Position numbers and translations under genes: made by a program. This document shows, in pieces, positions 15,968-25,519 of a DNA stretch of 64,000 bases (positions are counted from its first letter, which is position 1; each line of letters begins with the position of its first letter). Source of the DNA: Methanocorpusculum vombati (GTDB lineage: Archaea; Halobacteriota; Methanomicrobia; Methanomicrobiales; Methanocorpusculaceae); assembly GCF_026891935.1 (NCBI RefSeq), contig NZ_JAPTGC010000006.1, positions 88,432-152,431 on the forward strand. Reading direction: 5' to 3'. Under the pieces are notes generated by a model. It saw only the letters and a list, made by a program, of their open reading frames with translations. It did not search any database and had not been told where the DNA came from.

Positions 15968-16825
15968 ATGACAGTACTGGCATGCCTCGGAGCCGGACGG
16001 ATCGGCGGAGAAGTGGCCTTCCTTGCAGCCGCTCTCGGTCTCGCCGACGAAATAATTCTGCACGACATGTATGAGCCGGTCCTCACCGCACAAAAACTCG
16101 ACATCACCCACGCAATAGACATCCCCGTCTCCTGTGACACAAAACGTCTGCGGGACGCAGACTACTGTGTATTCTCCGCAGGAGCTGCCAGAACCCCGGA
16201 GATCAAAACACGCGCAGACCTCTTCGACGCAAACCTGCCGGTAGCACGGGAAGCAGCAGATATGCTCTCCGGATTCGGCGGTCACCTCATCGTCGTCACC
16301 AACCCGATGGACGTCTTTACCTGGTACTTCGCAAAACACACCGGCCTTGCACAGGAACAGGTACTTGGATTCGGCGGCCTCCTGGACAGCCGCAGGTTCT
16401 CCCTCGCACTTGCTTCCGCCGGAGTCACGGGCGATGCCCGTGTCCTCGGCGAACACGGGGAACACCAGGTCCCCGTCTTTTCACGCCTGCCCATCAGCGT
16501 CCCGGACACCGTCCGCGAAGAAATACTTGCAGATATCCGCGGATCCTCCATGCCGGTCATCAAAGGGAAATCCGGTACAATCTTCGGCCCTGCCTGGCAC
16601 ATCTGCAGCATGCTTAATGACATCAGAACCGACTCGCACCGGTTAATCACCTGCTCGGTCCCTGCGGACGGAGCCTACAATATTGACGGATGCGCACTCG
16701 GCCTTCCGGTCACCCTCGGCAGAAACGGTGCCGCAATCGACGACTCCTGGACCTTCGATCACTGGGAAGAAACCAAACTCCGCGAAGCTGCAGACTATCT
16801 CACCGGCCTTTGCAGGAGAGTCTGA
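15968..16825 (+). CDS. mdh: Malate/lactate dehydrogenase family enzyme
   Basis: The NAD(P)-linked 2-hydroxyacid dehydrogenase has the Rossmann signature GAGRIGG (8-14), the TNPMDVFTWY strand (111-120) and catalytic H163 in GEHGEH. Malate dehydrogenase is the likely activity, feeding the incomplete reductive citrate pathway of methanogens. At 285 residues it is a little shorter than usual (about 310). Its TGA shares a base with the ATG of the DNA polymerase gene, so the two are translationally coupled, an unexpected pairing. Confidence 0.9.
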   Translation: MTVLACLGAGRIGGEVAFLAAALGLADEIILHDMYEPVLTAQKLDITHAIDIPVSCDTKRLRDADYCVFSAGAARTPEIKTRADLFDANLPVAREAADMLSGFGGHLIVVTNPMDVFTWYFAKHTGLAQEQVLGFGGLLDSRRFSLALASAGVTGDARVLGEHGEHQVPVFSRLPISVPDTVREEILADIRGSSMPVIKGKSGTIFGPAWHICSMLNDIRTDSHRLITCSVPADGAYNIDGCALGLPVTLGRNGAAIDDSWTFDHWEETKLREAADYLTGLCRRV

Positions 16826-19242
16826 TGTCAGGGGACGAATCATCCCCGGTAACCATCGCCATCAACCAGGCCGAATACACCAATGCACCGGGCGGACCGG
16901 TCGTCCACATCTTCGGCAGAACCGCCGAAGGTACCGCCCGCCACCTCCAGATCACCGATTTCCGCCCTTACTTCTGGGTCTGGGAAAAAGAAGCAGACCA
17001 GCCACACCCGGACAACATCGAAGTCACGCAGGACAAAGCAGTCTCCATCAAAGGCGAACCGCTCCGCCGCATCTACACCGGAAAACCAACCGACGTACGG
17101 ATCGTGCGTGACCGCTACCACCACTACGAAGCAGACATCCCCTTCGCCACCCGTTTCTTAATCGACACCGGCCTGACCGGAGGCGTTACAGCACCTGCCG
17201 AAGTATGCAGCTACACCGAACTTGCACCGGTCGTTGTCCACTCAAAACCCCGCATCTGCATGTGCGATATCGAATGTGACGACCGCAACGGATTCCCCGA
17301 ACCCGAACGCGACCCGATAACCTGTCTCACCTGCCACGACTCCTACGACGACCACTACACCACATTCGTTCTCCTCGGTGACACCCGCGTTGACTACTAC
17401 GAACAGCCCGGTCTCGCGAACGGCTGTTTCACCCGCGACCACCACACTATCTGCACCTATAAAACCGAAAAAGAACTCTTCACCGCATTCATCGCCTACA
17501 TCCAGGAAAAAGACCCGGACATCCTCTCCGGCTGGAACTTCGCCGACTTCGACGCCGACTACATCCTCAAACGGGCTGCAACCCTCGGATTCAAAACCGA
17601 TGCATTCGCACGCCTGCCGGGACCAACCGAACGAAACGCCATGCGCGGCCGCGTCATCTTCGATCTCTTAACCGCCTACAAAAAAATGCAGGGCAGCCAG
17701 AAGGAATCCTACCGGCTTGACGCCATCGCCGAAGAAGAACTCGGCGAACGAAAAGTCCGTTACACCGGAACACTGGGCGACCTCTGGAACAAAGACCCCC
17801 TAAAAATGGTCGAGTACAACTTCAAGGATGTAGAGCTGTGCGTCGGCATCAACCGCAAAAACAACATCATCGAGTTCTATCAGGAAGTCTCCCGCTACGT
17901 CGGCTGCCCGCTTGACAAGGCACTCAACTCCTCCAACGTCATCGACATCTACATTCTCCGCAAAGCCTCCGGAAAATTCGTTCTCCCTTCCAAAGGGAAC
18001 TCCGCCGGAGAAGAGTTTGAAGGAGCGACCGTCTTTGCCGCAAGCAAAGGCGTCAAGGAAAACGTCATCGTACTCGACTTAAAATCCCTCTACCCGATGG
18101 CAATGATGACCTTAAACGCCTCGCCCGAAACCAAATCCCCTGACGGCGAGATCCACGCGCCAAACGGCATCCGGTTCCGCCGGCAGCCGGACGGCCTCAC
18201 GCGCAGCATCATCAGCGAACTCATGGCGGAACGCGACGAACGCAAAAAACTGCGCAACACCTTCCCCTACGGCTCGCAGGAGTACACGCTCTACGACATG
18301 CAGCAGAACGTACTGAAGGTCATCATGAACACCTACTACGGCGTATCGGGATTCTCCCGGTTCCGGTTGTACGATCGCGACATTGGATCCGCCGTAACCT
18401 CCGTCGGCAGAGCCATCATCCAGCACACCCGAAACATCATCACCGCCCGCGGCTATGAAGTAATCTACGGGGATACCGACTCCTGCTTTGTCCAGCTGCC
18501 CAAGGTTTCGCAGGAAGAAACAATGAAGATCGCCCGCGAACTGGAAGTCGAACTGAACGCAAGTTACCTCGACTTCTCCAGGAACACGCTTGATGCAGAT
18601 CAGAACTACTTCTCCATCAAGTTCGAAAAGATCTACCGCAGATTCTTCCAGGGCGGCGCAAAGAAACGGTATGCCGGCCACCTCGTCTGGAAGGAAGGAC
18701 AGGACGTTGACAAGATCGACATCACCGGTTTTGAGATGAAACGTTCCGACTCCGCACCCATCACCCGCGAAGTACAGGAACGGGTGCTTGAAATGATTCT
18801 CAAAGGCAACGGAAAAGAGGAGGTCAGCGAGTACCTGCCTGAAGTCCTCCGCATGTACCGCGCAGGCAGGTGCCCGCTCGAAAAAGCCGGGATCCCAAGC
18901 GGCATCAACAAAGCGCTGGACGACTACACGGTGCTCGATGCCCATGGCCGGGGAGCAAAATACTCAAACACCTACCTTGGCACCGACTTCAAGCGCGGCA
19001 GCAAACCAAAACGGCTCTACATCAGGCGCTCCTATAACCCGGAAAAATATCCGAACACCGATGTTCTCTGCTTCGAGTACCCGGACCAGATACCGGACGG
19101 TATGTTTGAGATCGACTGGGAGACCATGCTCGAAAAAACCATTCAGGCACCGCTGACGCGTATCTTTGACGCTCTTGGATGGGACTGGGACGAGTTTGAT
19201 CCAACAAAAGCAAAGAAGACCACACTGGATATGTTCTTTTAA
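16825..19242 (+). CDS. polB: Family B DNA polymerase
   Basis: An 805-residue replicative-type polymerase with proofreading. Exonuclease motifs are D148-I-E150 (CDIECD), GWNFADFD (236-243) and YNFKD (331-335). Polymerase motif A is DLKSLYPMAMM (418-428), motif B is KVIMNTYYG (498-506) and motif C is YGDTDS (548-553). The common archaeal forms of A and B are DxxSLYPSII and KxxxNSxYG, so A and B deviate here. I start at 16825, right at the mdh stop, with GGAG eight bases upstream; the open frame before it is antisense to nothing conserved and reads as mdh in another frame. No intein interrupts the motifs. Confidence 0.95.
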   Translation: MSGDESSPVTIAINQAEYTNAPGGPVVHIFGRTAEGTARHLQITDFRPYFWVWEKEADQPHPDNIEVTQDKAVSIKGEPLRRIYTGKPTDVRIVRDRYHHYEADIPFATRFLIDTGLTGGVTAPAEVCSYTELAPVVVHSKPRICMCDIECDDRNGFPEPERDPITCLTCHDSYDDHYTTFVLLGDTRVDYYEQPGLANGCFTRDHHTICTYKTEKELFTAFIAYIQEKDPDILSGWNFADFDADYILKRAATLGFKTDAFARLPGPTERNAMRGRVIFDLLTAYKKMQGSQKESYRLDAIAEEELGERKVRYTGTLGDLWNKDPLKMVEYNFKDVELCVGINRKNNIIEFYQEVSRYVGCPLDKALNSSNVIDIYILRKASGKFVLPSKGNSAGEEFEGATVFAASKGVKENVIVLDLKSLYPMAMMTLNASPETKSPDGEIHAPNGIRFRRQPDGLTRSIISELMAERDERKKLRNTFPYGSQEYTLYDMQQNVLKVIMNTYYGVSGFSRFRLYDRDIGSAVTSVGRAIIQHTRNIITARGYEVIYGDTDSCFVQLPKVSQEETMKIARELEVELNASYLDFSRNTLDADQNYFSIKFEKIYRRFFQGGAKKRYAGHLVWKEGQDVDKIDITGFEMKRSDSAPITREVQERVLEMILKGNGKEEVSEYLPEVLRMYRAGRCPLEKAGIPSGINKALDDYTVLDAHGRGAKYSNTYLGTDFKRGSKPKRLYIRRSYNPEKYPNTDVLCFEYPDQIPDGMFEIDWETMLEKTIQAPLTRIFDALGWDWDEFDPTKAKKTTLDMFF

Positions 19243-19265
19243 TCTAAGCGGACAAAACAAATTTT

Positions 19266-19287
19266 TCCGGGGGGTTATCTCCCCGGA
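19266..19287 (+). terminator. Hairpin downstream of polB
   Basis: TCCGGGG (19266-19272) pairs with CCCCGGA (19281-19287) around an eight-base loop, 23 bases after the polB stop and right after a T run. It is a plausible transcription stop or 3' end stabiliser. Confidence 0.5.
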
Positions 19288-19595
19288 CAGTGTATTGGTA
19301 TATTGGAAAGACTGGTATGGATGGGGATGCGGCGGAACCGGGAATGGAGGTGGTTCGTATCACATTCTCACGGAGGATTCATGGATAAGTAGAGAATTTT
19401 TGTGGTTTTTGTATGGTATCACTCCTCGGCAGGGAATGCTGTGGTGCTTCATCCCTGCCTGATAGATACATGCACCTCTGAAGTATTAAACCTCGGGAAT
19501 GTACGCAAAAGATCACCGCAGGCAGGGAAGTGCCGGCAGACTCCCGTCAACCCCCGAGTTCAGGTTTAATATCGTTTCACCGCCCACATGTAAGC
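19288..19595 (+). promoter_or_regulatory. glnA upstream region with inverted repeats and TATA box
   Basis: About 310 bases without a gene. GGCAGGGA (19428-19435) pairs with TCCCTGCC (19452-19459), and a third copy of GGCAGGGA lies at 19521-19528. AGGTTTAATA (19562-19571) is the likely glnA TATA box, about 27 bases before the ATG. The exact reverse complement TATTAAACCT lies at 19484-19493. I see no GGAA-N6-TTCC site of the known methanogen nitrogen repressor NrpR. Confidence 0.45.
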
Positions 19596-20924
19596 ATGGT
19601 TTCTGACGAAATCGACGCGGTTCTCTCACAGCTGGAGAACGATAATGTACGGTCGGTTCTCCTTCAGTTCTCGGACCTGGAAGGAAAGCCGAAAAACGTT
19701 GCGATTCCGACGAAACAAATGAAGAAGGCTCTGACCGACGGCATCAGCTTCGACGGTTCATCCATTCAGGGGTTTGCACGGCTGGAAGAGTCGGATATGC
19801 TGCTTCGTCCGGATCCTGCCACCTACCAGATCATCCCCTGGTCGGACGAAAAATTCCGGGCGGCACGGTTCATCTGTGACGTGTACACAACCCGCGGCGA
19901 ACCGTTTGCCGGCGACCCGCGTAACATTCTGCGTACCCAGATAGAAAAAGCAGCAGAACTCGGTTACACCTTCAACGTGGGACCCGAAATGGAGTTCTTC
20001 CTCTTCCGGCTGGTTGACGGACATGCATCCGTCAATCTTCAGGATCACAGCGGCTACTTTGATCAGACCCCGACCGATCCCGGAGAAGACGTCCGGCGCG
20101 ATCTGGTTATTTCACTCTCGGAGATGGGATTCAACATCGAAGCATCGCATCATGAGGTTGCCCCAAGCCAGCACGAGATCGATTTCACCTATGGTGATGC
20201 CCTTGGTATGGCCGACAAAGTCGTGACCTTCAAGTTCGCCGCAAAAACCCTCGCCTTAAAGCGCGGCCTGCACGCAACCTTCATGCCAAAACCCATCTTC
20301 GGTATCAACGGTTCCGGTATGCACGTCAACTGCTCGCTGATGAAGGACGCAAAGAACGCATTCTTCGATCCGGACGGCGACCACCAGCTCTCCGACACCG
20401 CGCGTTACTTCATTGCCGGCCTCCTGAAACACATCGACGGTATCACCCGCATCGCAAACCCGACGGTCAACTCCTACAAACGTCTGATCCCCGGCTATGA
20501 AGCCCCGGTCTATGTCGGCTGGTCTGCCTTAAACCGTTCCGCCCTCATCCGTGTACCCTCGTCACGCGGAAAAAGTACCCGTGCCGAGCTGCGCAGTCCC
20601 GACCCGACCTGCAACCCGTACCTCACCTTTGCCGTAATGCTTGCTGCGGGAATGGACGGTGTCATCAACAAAATCGAGCCGACGGAAAGCATCGACAAAA
20701 ACATCTTCCGCATGACACCTGCCGAACGTGCTGCCGAAGGTATCCGCTGTCTCCCGTGGAACTTACAGGAAGCAAACAATGCGCTCTTGCAGGATGAACT
20801 GCTCTGCAGTGTCCTGGGTGAACATGTCGTTGCCCAGATCAACCGCATCGGCGAACTGGAATGGGCAGACTACTCCCGCGCCATCACCGACTGGGAGATC
20901 AAACGGTATCTGCCGAACTACTAA
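19596..20924 (+). CDS. glnA: Glutamine synthetase
   Basis: The enzyme makes glutamine from glutamate, ammonia and ATP, the main ammonium entry point. The 442-residue chain (type I length) has QFSDLEGKPKNVAIP, DGSSIQGFARLEESDM, VGPEMEFFLF (metal-binding Glu), the ASHHEVAPSQHEIDF segment, FGINGSGMHVNCSL and the AELRSPDPTCNPYL region. The start at 19596 follows a TATA box by about 27 bases, so the message should be nearly leaderless; the frame upstream of it is not conserved. Nitrogen control is expected, but the operator cannot be named. Confidence 0.96.
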   Translation: MVSDEIDAVLSQLENDNVRSVLLQFSDLEGKPKNVAIPTKQMKKALTDGISFDGSSIQGFARLEESDMLLRPDPATYQIIPWSDEKFRAARFICDVYTTRGEPFAGDPRNILRTQIEKAAELGYTFNVGPEMEFFLFRLVDGHASVNLQDHSGYFDQTPTDPGEDVRRDLVISLSEMGFNIEASHHEVAPSQHEIDFTYGDALGMADKVVTFKFAAKTLALKRGLHATFMPKPIFGINGSGMHVNCSLMKDAKNAFFDPDGDHQLSDTARYFIAGLLKHIDGITRIANPTVNSYKRLIPGYEAPVYVGWSALNRSALIRVPSSRGKSTRAELRSPDPTCNPYLTFAVMLAAGMDGVINKIEPTESIDKNIFRMTPAERAAEGIRCLPWNLQEANNALLQDELLCSVLGEHVVAQINRIGELEWADYSRAITDWEIKRYLPNY

Positions 20925-21031
20925 CACCCTTTTTTGTGATTGTCTGCGGGTTCTGATACAAGCAGCTCCCGGCATTTTCCCTGTCAGAAACCGTCAAAAT
21001 TCGTGAAAAAAAGAAAAGGAAAGAGTTAGAG

Positions 21032-22873
21032 TTAATCCTCGCCGTAGAAACCGTGGTTTCCGGTGCGCGGACTTCTCCGGTCAAAACTGCGGTGATCGCC
21101 GCCCCGGCGGTCGCCGGAACGGAACCCGCCGCTGCCGCTGCGGCCGGTATAGCCACCGCGGCTGCCGCCATAGGATCTGCGGTCACCGGAACCGCTGCTG
21201 CGGAACGAACGCTCACGGTCGCGTTCCTCTTCCTCACGCTCGGACCTCGGCGTTGCCGTCTGAATCTCCAGCTCCTGACCACGAATCGTCTTCTGACTCA
21301 TGGTTTCAAGAACAGCTGCTGCATGCTCCAGCGGAACCTCAACAAACGAGTAGTTGCCGTACAGATCGATTCTGCCGATACAGCTTCCCGGAATATTGCA
21401 CTCACCGGCGAACGCACCGACAATATCCTTCGGGCGAATCTGCTGGTTCTTGCCAAGCGTAATTCTGAACCTGACCATTCCGGGTTCTGCTCCCGTGTTC
21501 TCAAAAGAACCGGGTTCTGACGGTGATGCCGCAGATGCCGACTCGCCATTCTCTGAGGAACTGGTCTTGCCGGTATCGAGATGCATCTTCAGAAGAGCCG
21601 CTGCAACCTCAATACTCGTAATCTCCGAATCATCCTCGGTCTCAAGCAGCTGCTCAACCATCGGCAGATATTTCTCCAGATTACCTGCGATCAGCACCGC
21701 GCGAACCTTGTCAAGGAACATCTGCATCTTCATCTCCGCAACATCGTCCAGCGACGGCAGAGGAGTCTTGGCAATCTTGATCTTTGCATACCGCTGAATA
21801 TCACGGAGCTTGTAGATCTCGCGCGGCGCAACAAACGTCACCGACTTTCCGGTTCTGCCTGCGCGGCCGGTTCTGCCGATCCGGTGCACATAATACTCCA
21901 CATCCTGCGGAACATCATAGTTGAACACCATATCGACATCATCCACATCAATACCACGGGCTGCAACATCCGTTGCAATCAGCACATCAATGGAACCTCC
22001 GCGGAAACGCGCCATCACACGGTCGCGCTGCATCTGCTTCATATCGCCGTGCAGAGCTTCCACAAAGTATCCGCGCGCCTGAAGACGGCTCATCAGATCA
22101 TCAACCGTCCGCTTCGTGTTACAGAACACAAGCGCCAGCTCCGGATTGTTCATATCCAGCAGACGGCAGAGTGCCTCAAGCTTGTCACGCTCGCGCACCT
22201 CAATGTACGTCTGCTCGATCTGCGGCACCGTCAGCTCGCGGCGCGTTATCTTCACAAACTGCGGATCATTCTGGAACTTGCGGGTAATCTCCAGAATCGG
22301 AGCCGGCATGGTTGCCGAGAACAGAATCGTCTGGCGATCCTCCGGAGTATGATGGAAAATATCCTCAATATCCTCACGGAAACCCATGTCCAGCATCTGA
22401 TCCGCTTCATCAAGCACGAACATCCGAACCGAGTCAAGGTTCAGCGTCCCGCGCTTCAGATGATCAATAACCCGTCCCGGGGTTCCGATAACCACCTGAA
22501 CAGACCCGCGAAGCACCTTTAACTGGCGTTCAATCGGCTGTCCGCCGTAGATCGGAACAACACTCAGTCCCTGTTTGTATTTCATCAGCCGGGAAAATTC
22601 CTCGGCAGTCTGTATTGCAAGTTCCCTTGTTGGTGAGAGCACTAACGCCTGCACCGCTTTGTTATTTGGATCAAGCCCCTCGATAATTGGAATCCCGAAC
22701 GCCGCCGTTTTCCCCGTACCCGTCTGAGCCTGCCCTGTTACATCGTGCCCCTCAAGGATCTGCGGAATTGCCATTGCCTGAATCGGCGTTGGTTCCTCAA
22801 ATCCCATGTCCTCAATTGCCTGAAGAAGCTCTTCAGAAATTGCGAACTCTGCGAATGTTTTCGTATCCTCCAT
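21032..22873 (-). CDS. DEAD-box RNA helicase with DbpA-like RNA-binding domain and RG-rich tail
   Basis: The 613-residue protein has a complete helicase core: the Q-motif region (GFEEPTPIQ), motif I AQTGTGKT, PTREL, DEAD, SAT, ARGID and HRIGRTGRAG. After the core (from about residue 480) a compact domain ends in TMSQKTIRGQELEIQTA, much like the DbpA RNA-binding domain of bacterial DeaD/CsdA. The last 60 residues are rich in Arg, Gly and Ser. This layout is that of bacterial cold-shock helicases. A TATA box lies 29 bases before the ATG at 22873; the upstream frame extension to 22966 precedes that promoter. Confidence 0.93.
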   Translation of the reverse strand: MEDTKTFAEFAISEELLQAIEDMGFEEPTPIQAMAIPQILEGHDVTGQAQTGTGKTAAFGIPIIEGLDPNNKAVQALVLSPTRELAIQTAEEFSRLMKYKQGLSVVPIYGGQPIERQLKVLRGSVQVVIGTPGRVIDHLKRGTLNLDSVRMFVLDEADQMLDMGFREDIEDIFHHTPEDRQTILFSATMPAPILEITRKFQNDPQFVKITRRELTVPQIEQTYIEVRERDKLEALCRLLDMNNPELALVFCNTKRTVDDLMSRLQARGYFVEALHGDMKQMQRDRVMARFRGGSIDVLIATDVAARGIDVDDVDMVFNYDVPQDVEYYVHRIGRTGRAGRTGKSVTFVAPREIYKLRDIQRYAKIKIAKTPLPSLDDVAEMKMQMFLDKVRAVLIAGNLEKYLPMVEQLLETEDDSEITSIEVAAALLKMHLDTGKTSSSENGESASAASPSEPGSFENTGAEPGMVRFRITLGKNQQIRPKDIVGAFAGECNIPGSCIGRIDLYGNYSFVEVPLEHAAAVLETMSQKTIRGQELEIQTATPRSEREEEERDRERSFRSSGSGDRRSYGGSRGGYTGRSGSGGFRSGDRRGGDHRSFDRRSPRTGNHGFYGED

Positions 22874-22897
22874 TCGCAATATAGTAGGAGGGCTGAG

Positions 22898-22906
22898 GAT
22901 ATATAG
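22898..22906 (-). promoter_or_regulatory. TATA box of the DEAD-box helicase
   Basis: CTATATATCC on the minus strand, centred near 22902, predicts a transcript beginning at or very near the ATG at 22873. The divergent DUF362 gene begins at 22989, so both promoters share about 115 bases. Confidence 0.6.
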
Positions 22907-22988
22907 TAAACCGGGTCTCAGGCATACAGGTACAAAGCCGGCGGAACCCCAGAGTAGAAATAGCACTCCTGACGAATGAGAATAATAT

Positions 22989-24092
22989 ATGGAGGATGTC
23001 TATATCGCCCGGGCCGGGGCACTTTCTGCCAGGCGCAACACGGAAAGCAAAATTCAGGCCCTCTGCACAGCGGCAGGCCTGGAAACCATGGTCTCCGAAG
23101 GTGACCTCACCGCAGTCAAGGTACACTTCGGGGAGCGCGGAAACGATGCATTCGTCAGCGCCCTGCATGTCGCAGCCATTGTGCGCCAGATCAAGAACGC
23201 AGGCGCAAAACCGTTCCTGACCGACACAAACACTCTGTATCTGGGAGGACGCAGAAACGCCATAGATCACATTGAGACCGCACTCTCCCACGGATTCTGT
23301 TATCCCGTAACCGAATGTCCGGTCATCATCGCCGACGGTCTCCGGGGAACAAACGCCAAAGAAGTCGAAGTGTATGGAAAACACTTCGACTCGGTGAAAA
23401 TTGCAGCAGACATCGTTGCAGCCGACAGCATGGTTGTGGTCTCCCACTTCAAAGGACATGAAGTAGCAGGATTCGGCGGCGCCCTCAAAAACCTCGGAAT
23501 GGGATGTGCCTCAGGCGAAGGCAAACGCGAACAGCACACCACCCGCCCGTTCCTCAAAAAAGATACCTGCATCACCTGCGGTGCCTGCATCAATGCATGC
23601 CCTGAATTCTGCATCAGTCTCGGCGGAAAAGAGATCGTCATCGATCTTGAACACTGCATCGGCTGCCTGATGTGCATGAACACCTGCCCGAAACACGCAA
23701 TCGATATCGACTGGAAGGATGACGGATGCGTATTCGTGGAAAGAATGATCGAGTATGCCGCAGGAGCAGTTGCAAACAAAACCGGCAAAGCATTCTACAT
23801 CAACTTCCTGACCAACATCACACCGCACTGCGACTGTACCCCGTGGAACGATATCCCGATCGTGCCTGACATCGGCATTCTCGCATCGCGTGACCCGGTA
23901 GCTCTGGACAAAGCCTGCTACGACCTGGTCAACAATGCGGAAGGTATCTTCGGCAGTCTCCTGCCCGATCATCACCATGAAGGCGAAGAGAAGTTCACCC
24001 GCGTCTGGCCGGGAACCCAGCCGGAACTCCAGTTCACCTGTGCCGAAGAGATGGGACTCGGTCGGGCAGAATACCGGTTAAAAGAAATTTAA
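22989..24092 (+). CDS. DUF362 protein with two 4Fe-4S clusters
   Basis: The 367-residue protein is a DUF362 domain interrupted by a bacterial-type ferredoxin insert with CITCGACINACP and CIGCLMCMNTCP (about residues 192-240), enough for two 4Fe-4S clusters. Conserved DUF362 pieces are VKVHFGERGN near the start, VVSHFKGHEVAGFGGALKNLGMG and the final DPVALDKACYDL. Its physiological role is not known; an electron-transfer or metallocofactor role is likely. The protein has no signal peptide and should be cytosolic. Confidence 0.88.
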   Translation: MEDVYIARAGALSARRNTESKIQALCTAAGLETMVSEGDLTAVKVHFGERGNDAFVSALHVAAIVRQIKNAGAKPFLTDTNTLYLGGRRNAIDHIETALSHGFCYPVTECPVIIADGLRGTNAKEVEVYGKHFDSVKIAADIVAADSMVVVSHFKGHEVAGFGGALKNLGMGCASGEGKREQHTTRPFLKKDTCITCGACINACPEFCISLGGKEIVIDLEHCIGCLMCMNTCPKHAIDIDWKDDGCVFVERMIEYAAGAVANKTGKAFYINFLTNITPHCDCTPWNDIPIVPDIGILASRDPVALDKACYDLVNNAEGIFGSLLPDHHHEGEEKFTRVWPGTQPELQFTCAEEMGLGRAEYRLKEI

Positions 24093-24203
24093 GTTGGAGT
24101 ATTCGCACATACTATCAACATCCGAATATTTTTCGGTCTTTTCCCGAATTATGCCCTTCCTTTAAATAGATGTAAAGTCTGTTCGACGGACAGCCTTATT
24201 GCA

Positions 24204-24227
24204 GAGTGTACTCTAACAAGTACACTC
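24204..24227 (+). promoter_or_regulatory. Perfect inverted repeat next to the DUF92 start codon
   Basis: GAGTGTACT (24204-24212), spacer CTAACA, AGTACACTC (24219-24227): nine perfect base pairs ending one base before the ATG at 24229. A TATA-like TTTAAATA at 24161-24168 would put the transcript start near 24192, so the repeat would lie in a 37-base leader as a hairpin that hides the start codon. It could instead act as a DNA operator. Confidence 0.55.
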
Positions 24228-24228
24228 A

Positions 24229-25446
24229 ATGGAGTTCAAACCGCGCTTGGTTGCCATGCCGCTTGTGGTAACACTGCTGATGCTCATAGCGCCGGTAATC
24301 AACCCCTACATCGTCGGAGCAGCAGTCATACTCCTGTCCGTAATTCTCTATACCCTGCATAAAACCCATTATCTTGCAATCTCTGTTGCAGTCCTTGCCC
24401 TGCTCTACGGAACAGGCCTCATCCCCGTCACCGCATTCCTCGGGCCCATGATGATGATGGTCTGGGGAGAGTATCTCGCCCGCAAACTGCGGGACTATAC
24501 GCCGGAAACACTGGCATTTACCCTTGGTGCAATTCTTGGTATCGTTGCAACCATGTTCCACTGCATGCAGCTGGACAGTCTGGTTGCAATCATCGCGGTT
24601 GTCGTACTGCTCATGCTGCGCAGCATCCTCACCGACCGCGACGACGCAGGAATGATCGGACTTCTGGGTGTTGCAATGACCATTACCCTGTTCTTCGATC
24701 TGGAGTTCACGTATGATGCAACGATGCTCGCCCTGGCGGTTGTGGTCTGTGCAGGATTTGCCTACTTTGCCTACCGGGCAAAAACGGTTGACGCAAGCGG
24801 CGTGTTTGCCGCAGTTCTGTTTGGTATCATCCTCATCACGTTTGCCGGAGTCCCCTGGTTCCTCATAGTTATCAGCTTCTTTATTCTGGGATCATTCTTT
24901 ACCAAGTACCGGTACGCAGAAAAAGTCTTCCTCGGTGTTGAACAGGGAAAAAGCGGACGTCGCGGCTATATGAATGCATTTGCCAATGCACTCGTGGGCG
25001 TTGCCGGTGCAGTCCTCTTCGGCATCACCGGAGACTACATCTTTGCCGCACTCTTCCTCGGCTGCATTGCAACCGCAACCGCCGACACGCTCGCAAGCGA
25101 GATCGGTGTCACCGGCGGAACCCCGTACATGATCACAACACTGCGTCCGGTGCCTGCCGGAACAAACGGCGGGGTAACCGTCCTTGGTGAACTCGCCTGT
25201 CTGTTCGGTGCAACAATCATCTGCGGACTTGCGTTCATACTTGAGGTTGCCCCCTGGTATGTATGCCTCATAGGCATTGCCGCAGGATTTTTCGGTACCA
25301 ACATGGACAGTCTGATCGGTGCACTGATCGAAAACAAAGGCGTTATCGGCAACTCCGGAACAAACCTGCTTGCAACACTTTCCGGCGGTCTGTTCGCCGT
25401 GGCGGTTTACTGGGTCTGCGTGACAGCAGCAAATCTTCTTTTCTGA
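24229..25446 (+). CDS. DUF92-family integral membrane protein
   Basis: The 405-residue protein has about ten to twelve membrane helices. Its C-terminal half carries the DUF92 signatures: RGYMNAFANALVG, ATADTLASEIG, GTNGGVTVLGE and GVIGNSGTNLLATLSGG. Relatives include plant phytyl-phosphate kinase-like proteins, and an isoprenoid phosphate role is a common suggestion, unproven in archaea. The N-terminal half is extra hydrophobic sequence typical of archaeal members. The start is preceded immediately by a strong inverted repeat. Confidence 0.88.
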   Translation: MEFKPRLVAMPLVVTLLMLIAPVINPYIVGAAVILLSVILYTLHKTHYLAISVAVLALLYGTGLIPVTAFLGPMMMMVWGEYLARKLRDYTPETLAFTLGAILGIVATMFHCMQLDSLVAIIAVVVLLMLRSILTDRDDAGMIGLLGVAMTITLFFDLEFTYDATMLALAVVVCAGFAYFAYRAKTVDASGVFAAVLFGIILITFAGVPWFLIVISFFILGSFFTKYRYAEKVFLGVEQGKSGRRGYMNAFANALVGVAGAVLFGITGDYIFAALFLGCIATATADTLASEIGVTGGTPYMITTLRPVPAGTNGGVTVLGELACLFGATIICGLAFILEVAPWYVCLIGIAAGFFGTNMDSLIGALIENKGVIGNSGTNLLATLSGGLFAVAVYWVCVTAANLLF

Positions 25447-25519
25447 ATGCAGCGGGGATCCAAAACCAAACCCCACATTAAAATGGATGCGTGACGGATT
25501 AGTATTGGGATAAGATACG

